DNA of 5,687 nucleotides from Gammaproteobacteria bacterium (GTDB lineage: Bacteria; Pseudomonadota; Gammaproteobacteria; Steroidobacterales; Steroidobacteraceae), in NCBI GenBank assembly GCA_005877705.1, contig VBNY01000310.1, positions 1 through 5,687 on the forward strand, given 5' to 3'. A program made the translations under genes and the position numbers. Positions 1 through 5,687 of this stretch are shown here, in pieces. Under the pieces are notes generated by a model. That model was not told the origin of the DNA. It made no database searches and was given only the letters and a program-made list of their open reading frames with translations. Numbering within the stretch: position 1 is the first letter of the stretch; each line of letters begins with the position of its first letter.

Positions 1-884
1 CAGTCCGCGGCCGCTGCTTCCGGGGTCTGGTGCTGGTCCAGCATGGCGGCCATTACCTGGCTTTCGCCCAGTGAGGTGAACTGCAGATTCCTCAGCAACC
101 TGGCGATGTTGGGACACAGGGAGGAGTATCCTGCGCGCGTGTTGGTGTAGACCATCGCGCCACCGTAGTTCGGGCCGAAAATCGCATCACCGCCCGACAG
201 ATAGCGCAGGTCGAAGCGCAGGTTCATGGGATGCGGATCCCACGCGAGGAACACGATGGGGAGATGCGCGCGGGACGCTCGCTCGACTTCGGCCAGCATC
301 CCCTGCTCGCTCGACTCGACCAGGCGGAAATCCCCCAGGCCGAACAAGTTCTGCTGCACCATCCTCAGGATCAAGCGATTACCGTCGTTTCCCGGCTCGA
401 TGCCGTAGATCACGTTCTTGAGCGCCACACCGAACTGGTGGATATCGGCGAAATCCCTCAAGCCCGCCTCGTAGCTGTACGCGGGTACGGCAAGGCTGTA
501 CTTCGCCCCGGTCAGATTCGCGCCGACGACCTCGACTGAGCCGTCGGTGACGAACGGCCTGCGATCGGCTTCCTGGGCGGGCATCCAGTTTCCCAGAAAC
601 ACATCGATGTCGCCGCGCTTCATGGACGCAAACGTCACGGGCACCGACAGCAGGGTGATCTGGGAGTGATATCCCAGGTCGCGCAGAATATCGCTGAGGA
701 GCGCAGTAGTCGCGGTGACATCGGTCCACCCGATGTCGGCCAGGCGAACTGTTTCGCACCTGGGATCGTCCCGCTGAGCCGTCGCGGCCGCCCCGCCGCC
801 GACGAGCAAGGTCAATACAACGAGCGGTTGCAGCACGCGTGCCGTGCTGCGGCTGGCGGTTGCGGCCTTGTGGACCGGGTGCAC
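1..884 (-). CDS. choX: Choline ABC transporter substrate-binding protein, C-terminus off the left edge
   Basis: Periplasmic binding protein that captures choline (possibly also betaine) and delivers it to an OpuA/ProU-type ABC importer. The frame is open from 884 to the window edge and gives 294 residues, so only the last few tens are missing. The GTG at 884 is chosen because AGG lies 8 bases upstream and a basic N-terminus plus hydrophobic stretch (about residues 17-34) then forms a signal peptide; no ATG is available in frame. Seen in the sequence: GWTD (W53, D55), LGNWMP (W100), KYSLAVP (Y129), EPGNDGN (N166) and AWDPHPM (W215). These match, at a constant offset, the aromatic cage and ligand residues I recall for Sinorhizobium ChoX. 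C43 and C257 fit its disulfide. A GTG at 836 is an alternative start. Permease and ATPase genes would be expected beyond the left edge. Family assignment is very secure; choline specificity is inferred from the cage. Confidence 0.9.
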   Translation of the reverse strand, partial: MHPVHKAATASRSTARVLQPLVVLTLLVGGGAAATAQRDDPRCETVRLADIGWTDVTATTALLSDILRDLGYHSQITLLSVPVTFASMKRGDIDVFLGNWMPAQEADRRPFVTDGSVEVVGANLTGAKYSLAVPAYSYEAGLRDFADIHQFGVALKNVIYGIEPGNDGNRLILRMVQQNLFGLGDFRLVESSEQGMLAEVERASRAHLPIVFLAWDPHPMNLRFDLRYLSGGDAIFGPNYGGAMVYTNTRAGYSSLCPNIARLLRNLQFTSLGESQVMAAMLDQHQTPEAAAAD

Positions 885-984
885 TGGTCGCGCCTGAGTA
901 AGATGCGCGTTCGCGGTCGTGGCTGATTTTGGAACCGAAGCGCGAACAGAGTAGTCTATATCGCCGCACAGAGGAGCGCTTAGT
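885..984. promoter_or_regulatory. Divergent intergenic region between choX and the secreted-protein gene
   Basis: These 100 bases must hold the promoters of both divergent genes. I see no convincing sigma-70 -35/-10 pair on either strand. A 7-base perfect inverted repeat is present: GTTCGCG at 909-915 and CGCGAAC at 941-947, with arm centres about 32 bases (three helical turns) apart. It could be an operator, but arms this short arise by chance in GC-rich DNA. Assigning the region to promoters is inference from gene orientation. Confidence 0.35.
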
Positions 985-1383
985 ATGCTATGCAAGCTTC
1001 TCCCTCTCGCAATAGCGGTGGCCTGGAGTGCCGCCGCACTGGCAACCGACGTCGAGCCAAGGGCTCCCGACAAGGTGCCGGATAAGCCGTCGGGCAACGT
1101 CGTCTTTCTGGATGGCCCCGCCCTGGCGGAATTGCAAAGCACGAACCCGAATCACTACGCGCGAGCGAAGCGCATTCTCGCAGCGGCAAACTACTTGTGC
1201 CGTCCGCGCGTTCCGCAAGCCTATCTCGCCAGGTTCGGCGCCGAGGACGTGTCCTGCGCAGGGTTGCTCCTGAGGACCAGCAACCCGCCAAAGTGGCAGC
1301 TCGGCTTCAGACTGGACGATACGCGCTACATCGCCTGGGTGATCATCTCCGACGACCCGCCACGCGCGGTTCCTGCTCGCTAG
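985..1383 (+). CDS. Small secreted protein of unknown function
   Basis: Encodes 132 residues. The ATG at 985 has a good Shine-Dalgarno GAGGAG at 971-976, 8 bases upstream. Residues 1-20 form a typical signal peptide: K4, a hydrophobic core, then ALA before T21, so the mature protein is about 112 residues and probably periplasmic. It has two cysteines, C72 and C91, which could form a disulfide. The C-terminal half carries a compact hydrophobic/aromatic pattern (PPKWQLGFRLDD, then YIAWVII) that reads like beta strands of a small folded domain. I have a vague memory of similar short uncharacterised exported proteins in Proteobacteria but cannot name a family. Its stop lies 13 bases before the ACT-domain gene, so the two are probably cotranscribed. 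No enzymatic motif is visible. Signal peptide, RBS and position make it a likely real gene; function unknown. Confidence 0.75.
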   Translation: MLCKLLPLAIAVAWSAAALATDVEPRAPDKVPDKPSGNVVFLDGPALAELQSTNPNHYARAKRILAAANYLCRPRVPQAYLARFGAEDVSCAGLLLRTSNPPKWQLGFRLDDTRYIAWVIISDDPPRAVPAR

Positions 1384-1396
1384 GGGAGGAGCCACA

Positions 1397-1811
1397 ATGC
1401 CAACCACCATTCGCAAAGTGGACTACGCCTACCTCACGGTGCCCAGCAAACCCGGAGAGGCGGCCCGTATCCTCCAAGCGCTGCGTGATGCGAATGTCAA
1501 TCTGCTCGCATTCTCGGGGTTTCCTCAGGGTCGCAACCAGGCGCAGATCGACGTCGTCACCGACAGTATCGACGGCCTCAAGGCGGCCGCAAAGCGGCAC
1601 AAGTGGAAATTGAGCCGGATCAAGCGCGCCTTTCTGGCACAGGGGACGGACGAGGGGAGCCGCAATACCGCCACTCGCCAAGGTCGCGCAGGCGAGAATC
1701 AACGTGATTGCGGCTGACGCCATCGCGGCCGGAGAGGGCCGCTTCGGCCTGCTGTTCTGGGTCGAGCCTCGCGACTACAATCGCGCCGCCAAACTGCTGG
1801 AAGCGCTTTGA
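1397..1811 (+). pseudogene. Tandem ACT-domain protein, interrupted by a one-base frameshift
   Basis: From the ATG at 1397 (GGAGGAG at 1385-1391, 5 bases upstream) the frame encodes an ACT-like domain, about residues 5-80: a VDYAYLTVPSKPGEA strand-turn-helix start, then VNLLAFSGFP, QIDVVTD and a helix. It then drifts into unrelated sequence and stops at 1717. Shifting by +1 near 1655-1659 restores a second ACT-like half: GAAIPPLAKVAQ, ARINVIAADA, GRFGLLFWVEP, then a final helix ending at TGA 1809-1811. Removing one G from the GGGG run at 1654-1657 gives a continuous 137-residue protein, so one extra base best explains the break. ACT domains usually bind small ligands such as amino acids; the partner here is unknown. 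Either the gene is inactivated or the base is a sequencing error. As written, the uninterrupted product would be 106 residues with an aberrant tail. Confidence 0.8.
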
Positions 1812-1869
1812 GGGGCGCGCGTCCGCGAATCCGCCATGTGAAGCGCCCCTAGCGCCGCACAGCCAACAC

Positions 1870-1883
1870 GAGGCAGCCCGATC
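1870..1883 (+). promoter_or_regulatory. Probable ribosome binding site and altered start codon of the PhzF gene
   Basis: GAGG at 1870-1873 lies 7 bases before ATC at 1881-1883. The codons after it read RRRYVTADVFTD, which is how PhzF-family proteins usually begin after Met. This suggests the ancestral start was ATG at 1881 and the third base is now C. ATC initiation is very rare but not impossible, so the site may be weakly active, dead or misread. Confidence 0.45.
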
Positions 1884-1907
1884 CGACGCCGCTACGTTAC
1901 GGCCGAC

Positions 1908-2816
1908 GTGTTCACCGATCACATGTTCGGAGGCAATCCGCTTGCCGTAGTGCTGGATGCCGATGGTCTGACGCCCACCCAGATGCAGGCGCTCGCCTCG
2001 GAGTTCCAGTACTCGGAGACCACGTTCGTGCTTCCGCCGCTCGATCCCGCTCATACCGCTCACGTGCGAATCTTCACCCCGCGCGCAGAGGTCCCCTTCG
2101 CCGGCCATCCAAACATCGGCACGGCCTTTGTGCTCGCACGATTTCAAGAAGCCCGTGAGCGGTCGTCACCGGACACATTCGTGTTCGAGGAAGGCGCGGG
2201 GCTTGTGCCACTACGGATCTTGCGTGCGCACGGCGCCGTGGTCGGCGCCGAGTTGCGTGCCCCCGAGCCGCTGTCACGACGCTCCCAGGTCTCCGTTGAA
2301 GCGGCAGCAGCTTGCCTGTCATTGCGTCCCGAGGATCTGGCCACCGCGGTGCACGTCCCGCTCATCATCTCGGTCGGGTTGCCGTTTCTAGTCGTTGAAC
2401 TGGTATCCCGCGACGCGCTGCGTCGTGCCAAACCATATATCTCGGCGTACGAGAAGATCCTGCCCCGCGATGGCGCGGACGCCATCTTTGCCTATACGGC
2501 GGACGACGCCAGCGGCGGCGGATTAGCCGAGACCGCCGTGCTCCATGCGCGCATGTTCGCCCCGCTCGACGGCATCGTCGAGGACCCGGCGACAGGAAGC
2601 GCCACTGCGGCGATCCTTGCACTCCTCACTGAGCTAAGTCCTCAGAGCACGCTGGAGCACAGTTGGCGCGTGCATCAGGGCGTCGACATGGGGCGCCCCA
2701 GTCTGCTCCTCGGGCATACAACAAAACGGGATTCGCGACTTGTCTCGGTCGATGTGGGAGGACAGTGCGTCGCTGTCATGGAAGGCACGTTCGCTCTGCA
2801 GGGCGGAGTGCGGTGA
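1908..2816 (+). CDS. PhzF-family isomerase/epimerase-like protein
   Basis: Member of the PhzF family (diaminopimelate-epimerase fold). In phenazine producers PhzF isomerises trans-2,3-dihydro-3-hydroxyanthranilate; most relatives, such as YddE, have unknown substrates, and no phenazine genes are seen here. Counting GTG 1908 as residue 1, family signatures are FGGNPLAVV (7-15), SETTF with E37 as the expected catalytic acid, FAGHPNIGTA (64-73) and EDPATGSA (225-232). The length of 302 residues is normal apart from the N-terminus. The first beta strand (RRRYVTAD) is encoded just upstream of 1908 in the same frame, yet no ATG, GTG or TTG exists between the in-frame stop at 1839-1841 and 1908. An ATC at 1881, one base from ATG, has GAGG 7 bases before it and would be the natural start. 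GTG 1908 is the only standard start, but using it would remove that strand. Family is certain; start and activity are uncertain. Confidence 0.88.
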   Translation: MFTDHMFGGNPLAVVLDADGLTPTQMQALASEFQYSETTFVLPPLDPAHTAHVRIFTPRAEVPFAGHPNIGTAFVLARFQEARERSSPDTFVFEEGAGLVPLRILRAHGAVVGAELRAPEPLSRRSQVSVEAAAACLSLRPEDLATAVHVPLIISVGLPFLVVELVSRDALRRAKPYISAYEKILPRDGADAIFAYTADDASGGGLAETAVLHARMFAPLDGIVEDPATGSATAAILALLTELSPQSTLEHSWRVHQGVDMGRPSLLLGHTTKRDSRLVSVDVGGQCVAVMEGTFALQGGVR

Positions 2817-2820
2817 ACGG

Positions 2821-2873
2821 TGCCCGCGGCGGGCAGATCAGCTGGAAGATTATGTAGAATAAATCCTTCCAGC
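2821..2873. terminator. Two stem-loops between convergent genes, possible bidirectional terminator
   Basis: The first hairpin is TGCCCG at 2821-2826 with CGGGCA at 2830-2835, loop of 3. The second is GCTGGAAG at 2841-2848 with CTTCCAGC at 2866-2873, extendable by three A-T pairs past a bulged C to a loop of about 10. They sit in the 88 bases between the stop of the PhzF gene (plus) and the stop of the GlsB-like gene (minus), where a shared terminator is expected. Neither has a clear T-tract on either side, so intrinsic termination is not proven. Confidence 0.45.
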
Positions 2874-2904
2874 CGGCTTCATCGCATCAGGCGGGGCCTG
2901 AGGC

Positions 2905-3231
2905 TCAGACAGATCGCTGCTGGTAGTGGTCGGATTCCGGCCCGGCCAAGGGGACCGGCTCGGCAGAACGCGCGATACGTCGCGCGAACTTCACGACGGC
3001 CAGCAGGAACAAGGCCGCCACCAACGACACGAGCGTGCCTGCCATGCTGAAGCCGTACTCACTGATGGCCGATATCCCGAAGCGAGGCGCCAGCACTCCG
3101 CCGCCGAGCCACGCGCCGACCATCCCGACCACAAAGTTGAGCAGCGATACCTTCTGCACGTCCGTTTCCATAATCAGCGTGGCCAACCAGCCGACGAGCA
3201 GGACCAGGACTAGCAAGGTGACAATGTCCAT
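2905..3231 (-). CDS. GlsB/YeaQ/YmgE-type small membrane protein (transglycosylase-associated family)
   Basis: Encodes 108 residues. ATG 3231 is chosen because GAGGA (3239-3243) lies 7 bases upstream and the protein then begins directly with a transmembrane segment. The frame stays open upstream to an ATG at 3510, but that extension is arginine- and serine-rich and looks non-coding. Three hydrophobic segments are visible: about residues 3-21, 28-48 (NFVVGMVGAWLGGG, the glycine-rich family core) and 61-80, followed by a basic stretch KFARR and a polar C-terminal tail of about 20 residues. Relatives are inner-membrane proteins of roughly 80-100 residues often linked to stress responses; their biochemical role is poorly known, and the family name does not imply an enzyme. 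The gene faces the PhzF gene tail to tail and has a long structured leader upstream. Family assignment is good; function unknown. Confidence 0.82.
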   Translation of the reverse strand: MDIVTLLVLVLLVGWLATLIMETDVQKVSLLNFVVGMVGAWLGGGVLAPRFGISAISEYGFSMAGTLVSLVAALFLLAVVKFARRIARSAEPVPLAGPESDHYQQRSV

Positions 3232-3540
3232 GCGCGAATCCTCGGAGCGGCGGCCCCTTTTGAGCGGGACTGTTTGGGCAGTCCCCCGCGTGAGGCGGGA
3301 GTGCGGGCAGTTTGCGCCGAGTCGAGGACTTGTTCTGTGCCCTGGCCGACAGAAAGACGCATGCGCGCTCAAGGTGTTTGCGCGTACCCGCACGCCAAGC
3401 TTCAGCCTCGGGCTGCGCGGTCTACCGACCGCGGCGCGAATCGTTCCCGCACGAACCGCCGTCCGCAATATGTTGCTCGCAGCCGAATCTGCAACACCAC
3501 TGTCGCTCAACAGAGTCAGCTGCTCGCGGTGGCTCGGAAT
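3232..3540 (-). other. Gene-free 309-base stretch with several hairpins (leader of the GlsB-like gene)
   Basis: Lies between the SDR stop and the GlsB-like start, both on the minus strand. I see no credible gene in it. Perfect stem-loops are: GGGACTG 3266-3272 with CAGTCCC 3279-3285 (loop 6); CCCGC 3285-3289 with GCGGG 3295-3299 (loop 5); and CGCGGTC 3416-3422 with GACCGCG 3427-3433 (loop 4). None is followed by a T-tract on either strand, so they are not obvious intrinsic terminators. The first two abut and lie about 22 bases upstream of the GlsB Shine-Dalgarno, so they would be in its 5' leader. A promoter for that gene must lie here, but I cannot pinpoint it. Some of this folding is expected from GC richness alone. 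Confidence 0.5.
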
Positions 3541-4335
3541 TCAAATGATTGCGCGTACCACACCGCCATCCACACGCAGTGCCGCGCCAGTGGTCGCCGA
3601 AGCCTGGGCACTGCAGACCCATGCGATGAGCGCGGCCACTTCAGCCGGCGTCGCAAACCGTTGCAGGATCGAGGATGGCCGTGCCGTAGTGAAAAACTCT
3701 CGCTCGACCGCGGCCGCGTCCTTGCCGCTCGCCGCAGCCAATTGCGTGATGAAATTGCCGACACCTTCCGATGCCGTTGGTCCGGGCAGCACGCTGTTCA
3801 CGGTCACGTTGGTGCTGGCCAGCGTCTCGGCGAGTCCGCGCGCAACCGAGATTTGCGCGGTCTTGGTGACGCCGTAGTGAATCATCTCCTTGGGAATCTG
3901 CACACCCGACTCACTGGAGACAAACACGATGCGTCCCCAGTTGCGGGTTCGCATGCCGCGGACGTAATGACGCGCCAGACGCACTCCGCTCAAGACATTC
4001 GCTTCGAAGAAGCGCAGCCAGTCGGCGTCGGAAATTTCCTCGAACGGTTGCGGCTCGAATATGCCCATGTTGTTCACGAGCACATCCGCTTGCGGGAACG
4101 CCGCGATCACGCTGGCACAGCCGGCCGCTGTGCTCAGGTCCGCAGCAACACCGTCCACTTGAGCGTTGGGGACCGTGCTGCGCAACCTGGCCCGCGCGGT
4201 TTCAACCCGCGCCGGCGTACGTCCATTGATGATCACGTGTGCGCCTTCGCGGGCAAGCGCCTCAGCGGCAGCGAATCCGATACCGGCCGTCGAGCCGGTG
4301 ACGAGAGCGAGCTTCGCACTGACTCCGAGGCTCAT
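3541..4335 (-). CDS. Classical SDR-family NAD(P)-dependent oxidoreductase
   Basis: A 264-residue short-chain dehydrogenase/reductase, the usual length for classical SDRs. The start ATG 4335 places the cofactor motif TGSTAGIG at residues 13-20; the open frame reaches 4431, but the extra N-terminus is cysteine/arginine-rich and not family-like. Only a weak AGAGA-type RBS precedes it. Catalytic residues are all present: N113, S141, Y154 and K158 (YGVTK). NNMG at 88-91 replaces the commoner NNAG. R39 after the second beta strand (INGRTPAR) suggests NADP(H) preference, and D66 fits the adenine-contact position. The C-terminal RFATPAEVAALIAWVCS and DGG segment is typical. Probably cytosolic; substrate unknown. 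The gene lies 108 bases downstream of the glycoside hydrolase on the same strand, so it may act on a sugar or sugar acid as a dehydrogenase, but this is inference. A 3-oxoacyl-ACP-reductase-like role is the main alternative. Confidence 0.9.
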   Translation of the reverse strand: MSLGVSAKLALVTGSTAGIGFAAAEALAREGAHVIINGRTPARVETARARLRSTVPNAQVDGVAADLSTAAGCASVIAAFPQADVLVNNMGIFEPQPFEEISDADWLRFFEANVLSGVRLARHYVRGMRTRNWGRIVFVSSESGVQIPKEMIHYGVTKTAQISVARGLAETLASTNVTVNSVLPGPTASEGVGNFITQLAAASGKDAAAVEREFFTTARPSSILQRFATPAEVAALIAWVCSAQASATTGAALRVDGGVVRAII

Positions 4336-4400
4336 AAGTGTTTCTCTGATGATTCGCCACCGGAATTTACACTGGCAGCGCGCGCATCGAAATCTACAAA

Positions 4401-4429
4401 GAGAGAGAGGCGCCCGGCGCACAGCGGGC
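4401..4429 (-). terminator. Weak terminator candidate between the hydrolase and SDR genes
   Basis: Read on the minus strand, GCCCG (4429-4425) and CGGGC (4416-4412) form a 5-base stem with an 8-base loop, followed by a pyrimidine run TCTCTCTC (4408-4401) and then TTTG. The stem is short and the tract is mixed C/T rather than pure T, so it may at most attenuate transcription into the SDR gene. Confidence 0.22.
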
Positions 4430-4443
4430 ACGACCGCGGCCGC

Positions 4444-5544
4444 TCAATTGAGTGGCAGCACCTGCCCCTTGGGCGCGGCACTCAGCATCTTGATCAGATC
4501 GATCTCATGCCACACCGGCGGCTGCTGCAGAGTGTACGGCCGCTCCCACGAGTCCCATGGCAGCCGGGTCTGAGTCTTACCGTCGACGAAGCCCCAGTTG
4601 ATCATCGCGACGTTGTAGCGCTTGCCGATGGGGAGCGATCCGTCGAAGGTTGAGCCGTTGCCGCGCGCCATGTATTCGGTGCACAGGATCGGCCGGCCGT
4701 ACCCGAGCAGCTGCTTGATTCTGCCTTCGAACAGCTCCGGCCAGTCGTAGTTGTGGAACGAAAGAACATCGGATTGAGCCGCCTGAATCGCCTCGATGCG
4801 ATTGAGGCCGGAGGCGGATGACCAGTCCCCGCCGTGCCACAGACCGCTCGTCAGCGGCTGCAGCGGATGTTGGGCGCGTGCCCATTCGAAGGCCTGCGGC
4901 AGCAAGCGTGCGACCAGCTCCTCCTTGCCGCGCTGTTTGGGGTAGGCACCGCCGCCCTCATTGTCGGGCTCGTTCCAGACATCCCACGCCAGAATGCGCT
5001 CGTCTTTCGCAAAAGCGCCGACGATACCTGTGACGTAGCTTTTCAACTCAGGGTAACGGGTGGCGTCCGCGAGGCGTTCGCGGCCGGGAGCCTGAACCCA
5101 GCCGGAATTGTGGACCCCGGGGATCGGCGCATGCTGCGCTCCGAGCGCCGGATCGGGATCCCAGCACGAATCGAACAGCACGAGCAGCGGCTTGATTCCA
5201 TGCCGCGCGGCGATCTGCAGAAACGTGTCGATGCGCTGGGTGAAACCCCTTGGATCCTGCTGCCAGAGCAGATTGTGCAGGAACACGCGCATGGTGTTCA
5301 TGCCGATGCCTTGCGCCCACGTGAGCTCACGCTCGATTCGCGGCGCGTCGAACGTGTCGGCCTGCCACATCTCGAGCTGGTTGATGGCATTCGCGGGGAT
5401 GTAGTTGCTGCCTACGAGCCAGTGCTGCCGCGCATACCATTCGTTCGCCTGCGCGGGAGTCCAGCGTTGAGGCTCCGAGGCACGCACGGCGCCTGCGAGC
5501 AGCAGGGCCAGCCAGATGAGAGAAAGCATCCGCTTCGCTTGCAA
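4444..5544 (-). CDS. Exported GH5-like (cellulase-fold) glycoside hydrolase
   Basis: A 366-residue TIM-barrel glycoside hydrolase related to family GH5, of the type often labelled cellulase-family glycosylhydrolase or 1,4-beta-xylanase without experimental proof. A strong Shine-Dalgarno, GAGGAGG at 5550-5556, is 5 bases from TTG 5544; the first ATG (5529) is 20 bases from it, so TTG is the likely start. Residues 1-22 form a signal peptide (K4, R5, hydrophobic core, VRA), implying a periplasmic or secreted enzyme. Motifs: LVGSNYIP near the start of the barrel, NTMRVF (83-88), DVWNEP with E192 as acid/base, SFHNYD (H264, Y266) and CTEYMAR with E290 as nucleophile. The residues after PVWHE look shorter than I remember for relatives. 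Its start lies 33 bases after the DgoA stop, so the two are likely cotranscribed. That suggests a galactose-containing glycoside as substrate, but specificity cannot be read from the sequence. Confidence 0.88.
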   Translation of the reverse strand: MQAKRMLSLIWLALLLAGAVRASEPQRWTPAQANEWYARQHWLVGSNYIPANAINQLEMWQADTFDAPRIERELTWAQGIGMNTMRVFLHNLLWQQDPRGFTQRIDTFLQIAARHGIKPLLVLFDSCWDPDPALGAQHAPIPGVHNSGWVQAPGRERLADATRYPELKSYVTGIVGAFAKDERILAWDVWNEPDNEGGGAYPKQRGKEELVARLLPQAFEWARAQHPLQPLTSGLWHGGDWSSASGLNRIEAIQAAQSDVLSFHNYDWPELFEGRIKQLLGYGRPILCTEYMARGNGSTFDGSLPIGKRYNVAMINWGFVDGKTQTRLPWDSWERPYTLQQPPVWHEIDLIKMLSAAPKGQVLPLN

Positions 5545-5549
5545 GTCAA

Positions 5550-5556
5550 CCTCCTC
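5550..5556 (-). promoter_or_regulatory. Ribosome binding site that selects a TTG start for the hydrolase
   Basis: GAGGAGG on the minus strand is 5 bases from TTG at 5544-5542 and 20 from the first in-frame ATG at 5529. Spacing therefore favours TTG, which also gives the signal peptide a normal basic N-terminus (MQAKR). Confidence 0.75.
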
Positions 5557-5577
5557 GGTCGGCGAGCATCCCCAAGC

Positions 5578-5687
5578 TCACTGGCGTTGCCGAGCGGAAT
5601 GCCAGACGGCCACGAGCTCACGTGCGTAGGCGGCGACTTGCTCGGGAGTCGCGCCGGGTCGATAAAGTGAGCTACCCACGCCGACGC
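5578..5687 (-). CDS. dgoA: 2-dehydro-3-deoxy-6-phosphogalactonate aldolase, C-terminal fragment (start beyond right edge)
   Basis: Only the last 35 residues are in the window, ending at TGA 5580-5578. They read GVGSSLYRPG, then TPEQVAAYARELVAVW and a short polar tail. The glycine-rich G-x-G-x-x-LY segment followed by a terminal helix matches the end of KDPGal aldolases such as E. coli DgoA, where it forms part of the phosphate-binding end of the TIM barrel. The enzyme splits 2-dehydro-3-deoxy-6-phosphogalactonate into pyruvate and glyceraldehyde 3-phosphate in De Ley-Doudoroff galactose/galactonate breakdown, in the cytosol. It is the upstream gene of the glycoside hydrolase, 33 bases away. 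The fragment is short, so a related KDPG-type aldolase is possible, although the LYRPG signature favours DgoA. Confidence 0.72.
   Translation of the reverse strand, partial: VGVGSSLYRPGATPEQVAAYARELVAVWHSARQRQ

Noticed and set aside
379..969. Minus-strand open frame of 196 codons overlapping choX
   Set aside because: Out of frame with the ChoX reading that carries all cage residues; composition is arginine-rich shadow sequence.
1650..1662. Programmed +1 frameshift in the ACT-domain gene
   Set aside because: No known slippery pattern, no stop codon at the shift site and no evident stimulatory structure; a simple extra G explains it better.
3400..3470. tRNA-like hairpins on the minus strand
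   Set aside because: The stem at 3416-3433 is strong but no acceptor stem, anticodon arm or T-loop consensus can be assembled around it.
3232..3510. N-terminal extension of the GlsB-like protein up to ATG 3510
   Set aside because: The extension is basic and non-conserved in appearance, whereas ATG 3231 has a proper Shine-Dalgarno and starts at the first membrane segment.
3274..4653. Long plus-strand open frame of 459 codons antisense to the SDR
   Set aside because: Low-complexity arginine-rich product with no motifs; it mirrors the SDR gene, whose complete catalytic set shows the minus strand is coding.
4834..5670. Plus-strand open frame of 278 codons antisense to the hydrolase
   Set aside because: Overlaps the hydrolase with clear WNEP and TEY catalytic motifs; the plus-strand product has no recognisable domain.
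1..5687. Defence system, CRISPR array, insertion sequence or phage attachment site
   Set aside because: No repeat array, transposase, integrase, nuclease or terminal repeats seen; every long coding region is a metabolic, transport or membrane gene.

Overview
The window is GC-rich with dense, closely packed genes and Shine-Dalgarno-type starts. It looks like an ordinary chromosomal stretch of a Pseudomonadota bacterium, probably a soil or plant-associated gamma- or betaproteobacterium. That assignment rests on gene content and base composition only. I see no mobile element, CRISPR array, tRNA, rRNA or recognisable defence system.

Left part (1-884, minus): a choline-binding periplasmic protein of the ChoX/ProX family, cut by the left edge, with its full set of choline-cage residues. 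Divergent from it runs a plus-strand group (985-2816): a small secreted protein of unknown function, a tandem ACT-domain protein broken by a one-base frameshift, and a PhzF-family isomerase whose expected start codon is missing. Two neighbouring genes with lesions within about 230 bases point to local decay or to errors in the assembled sequence.

Middle (2817-3540): two stem-loops separate the PhzF gene from a convergent minus-strand gene for a small GlsB/YeaQ/YmgE-type membrane protein. A 309-base gene-free stretch with several strong hairpins follows.

Right part (3541-5687, minus): in transcription order, the C-terminal end of a 2-dehydro-3-deoxy-6-phosphogalactonate aldolase (DgoA), an exported GH5-like glycoside hydrolase read from a TTG start, and a classical SDR oxidoreductase. 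The aldolase and hydrolase are 33 bases apart and look like an operon. Together they suggest exported glycoside cleavage feeding galactose or galactonate breakdown by the De Ley-Doudoroff route. The SDR could be a sugar dehydrogenase of that route, but this is only inferred from position.

I found no convincing new system. The items most worth checking are the frameshift, the missing PhzF start, the dgoA-hydrolase-SDR cluster and the structured gene-free stretch.
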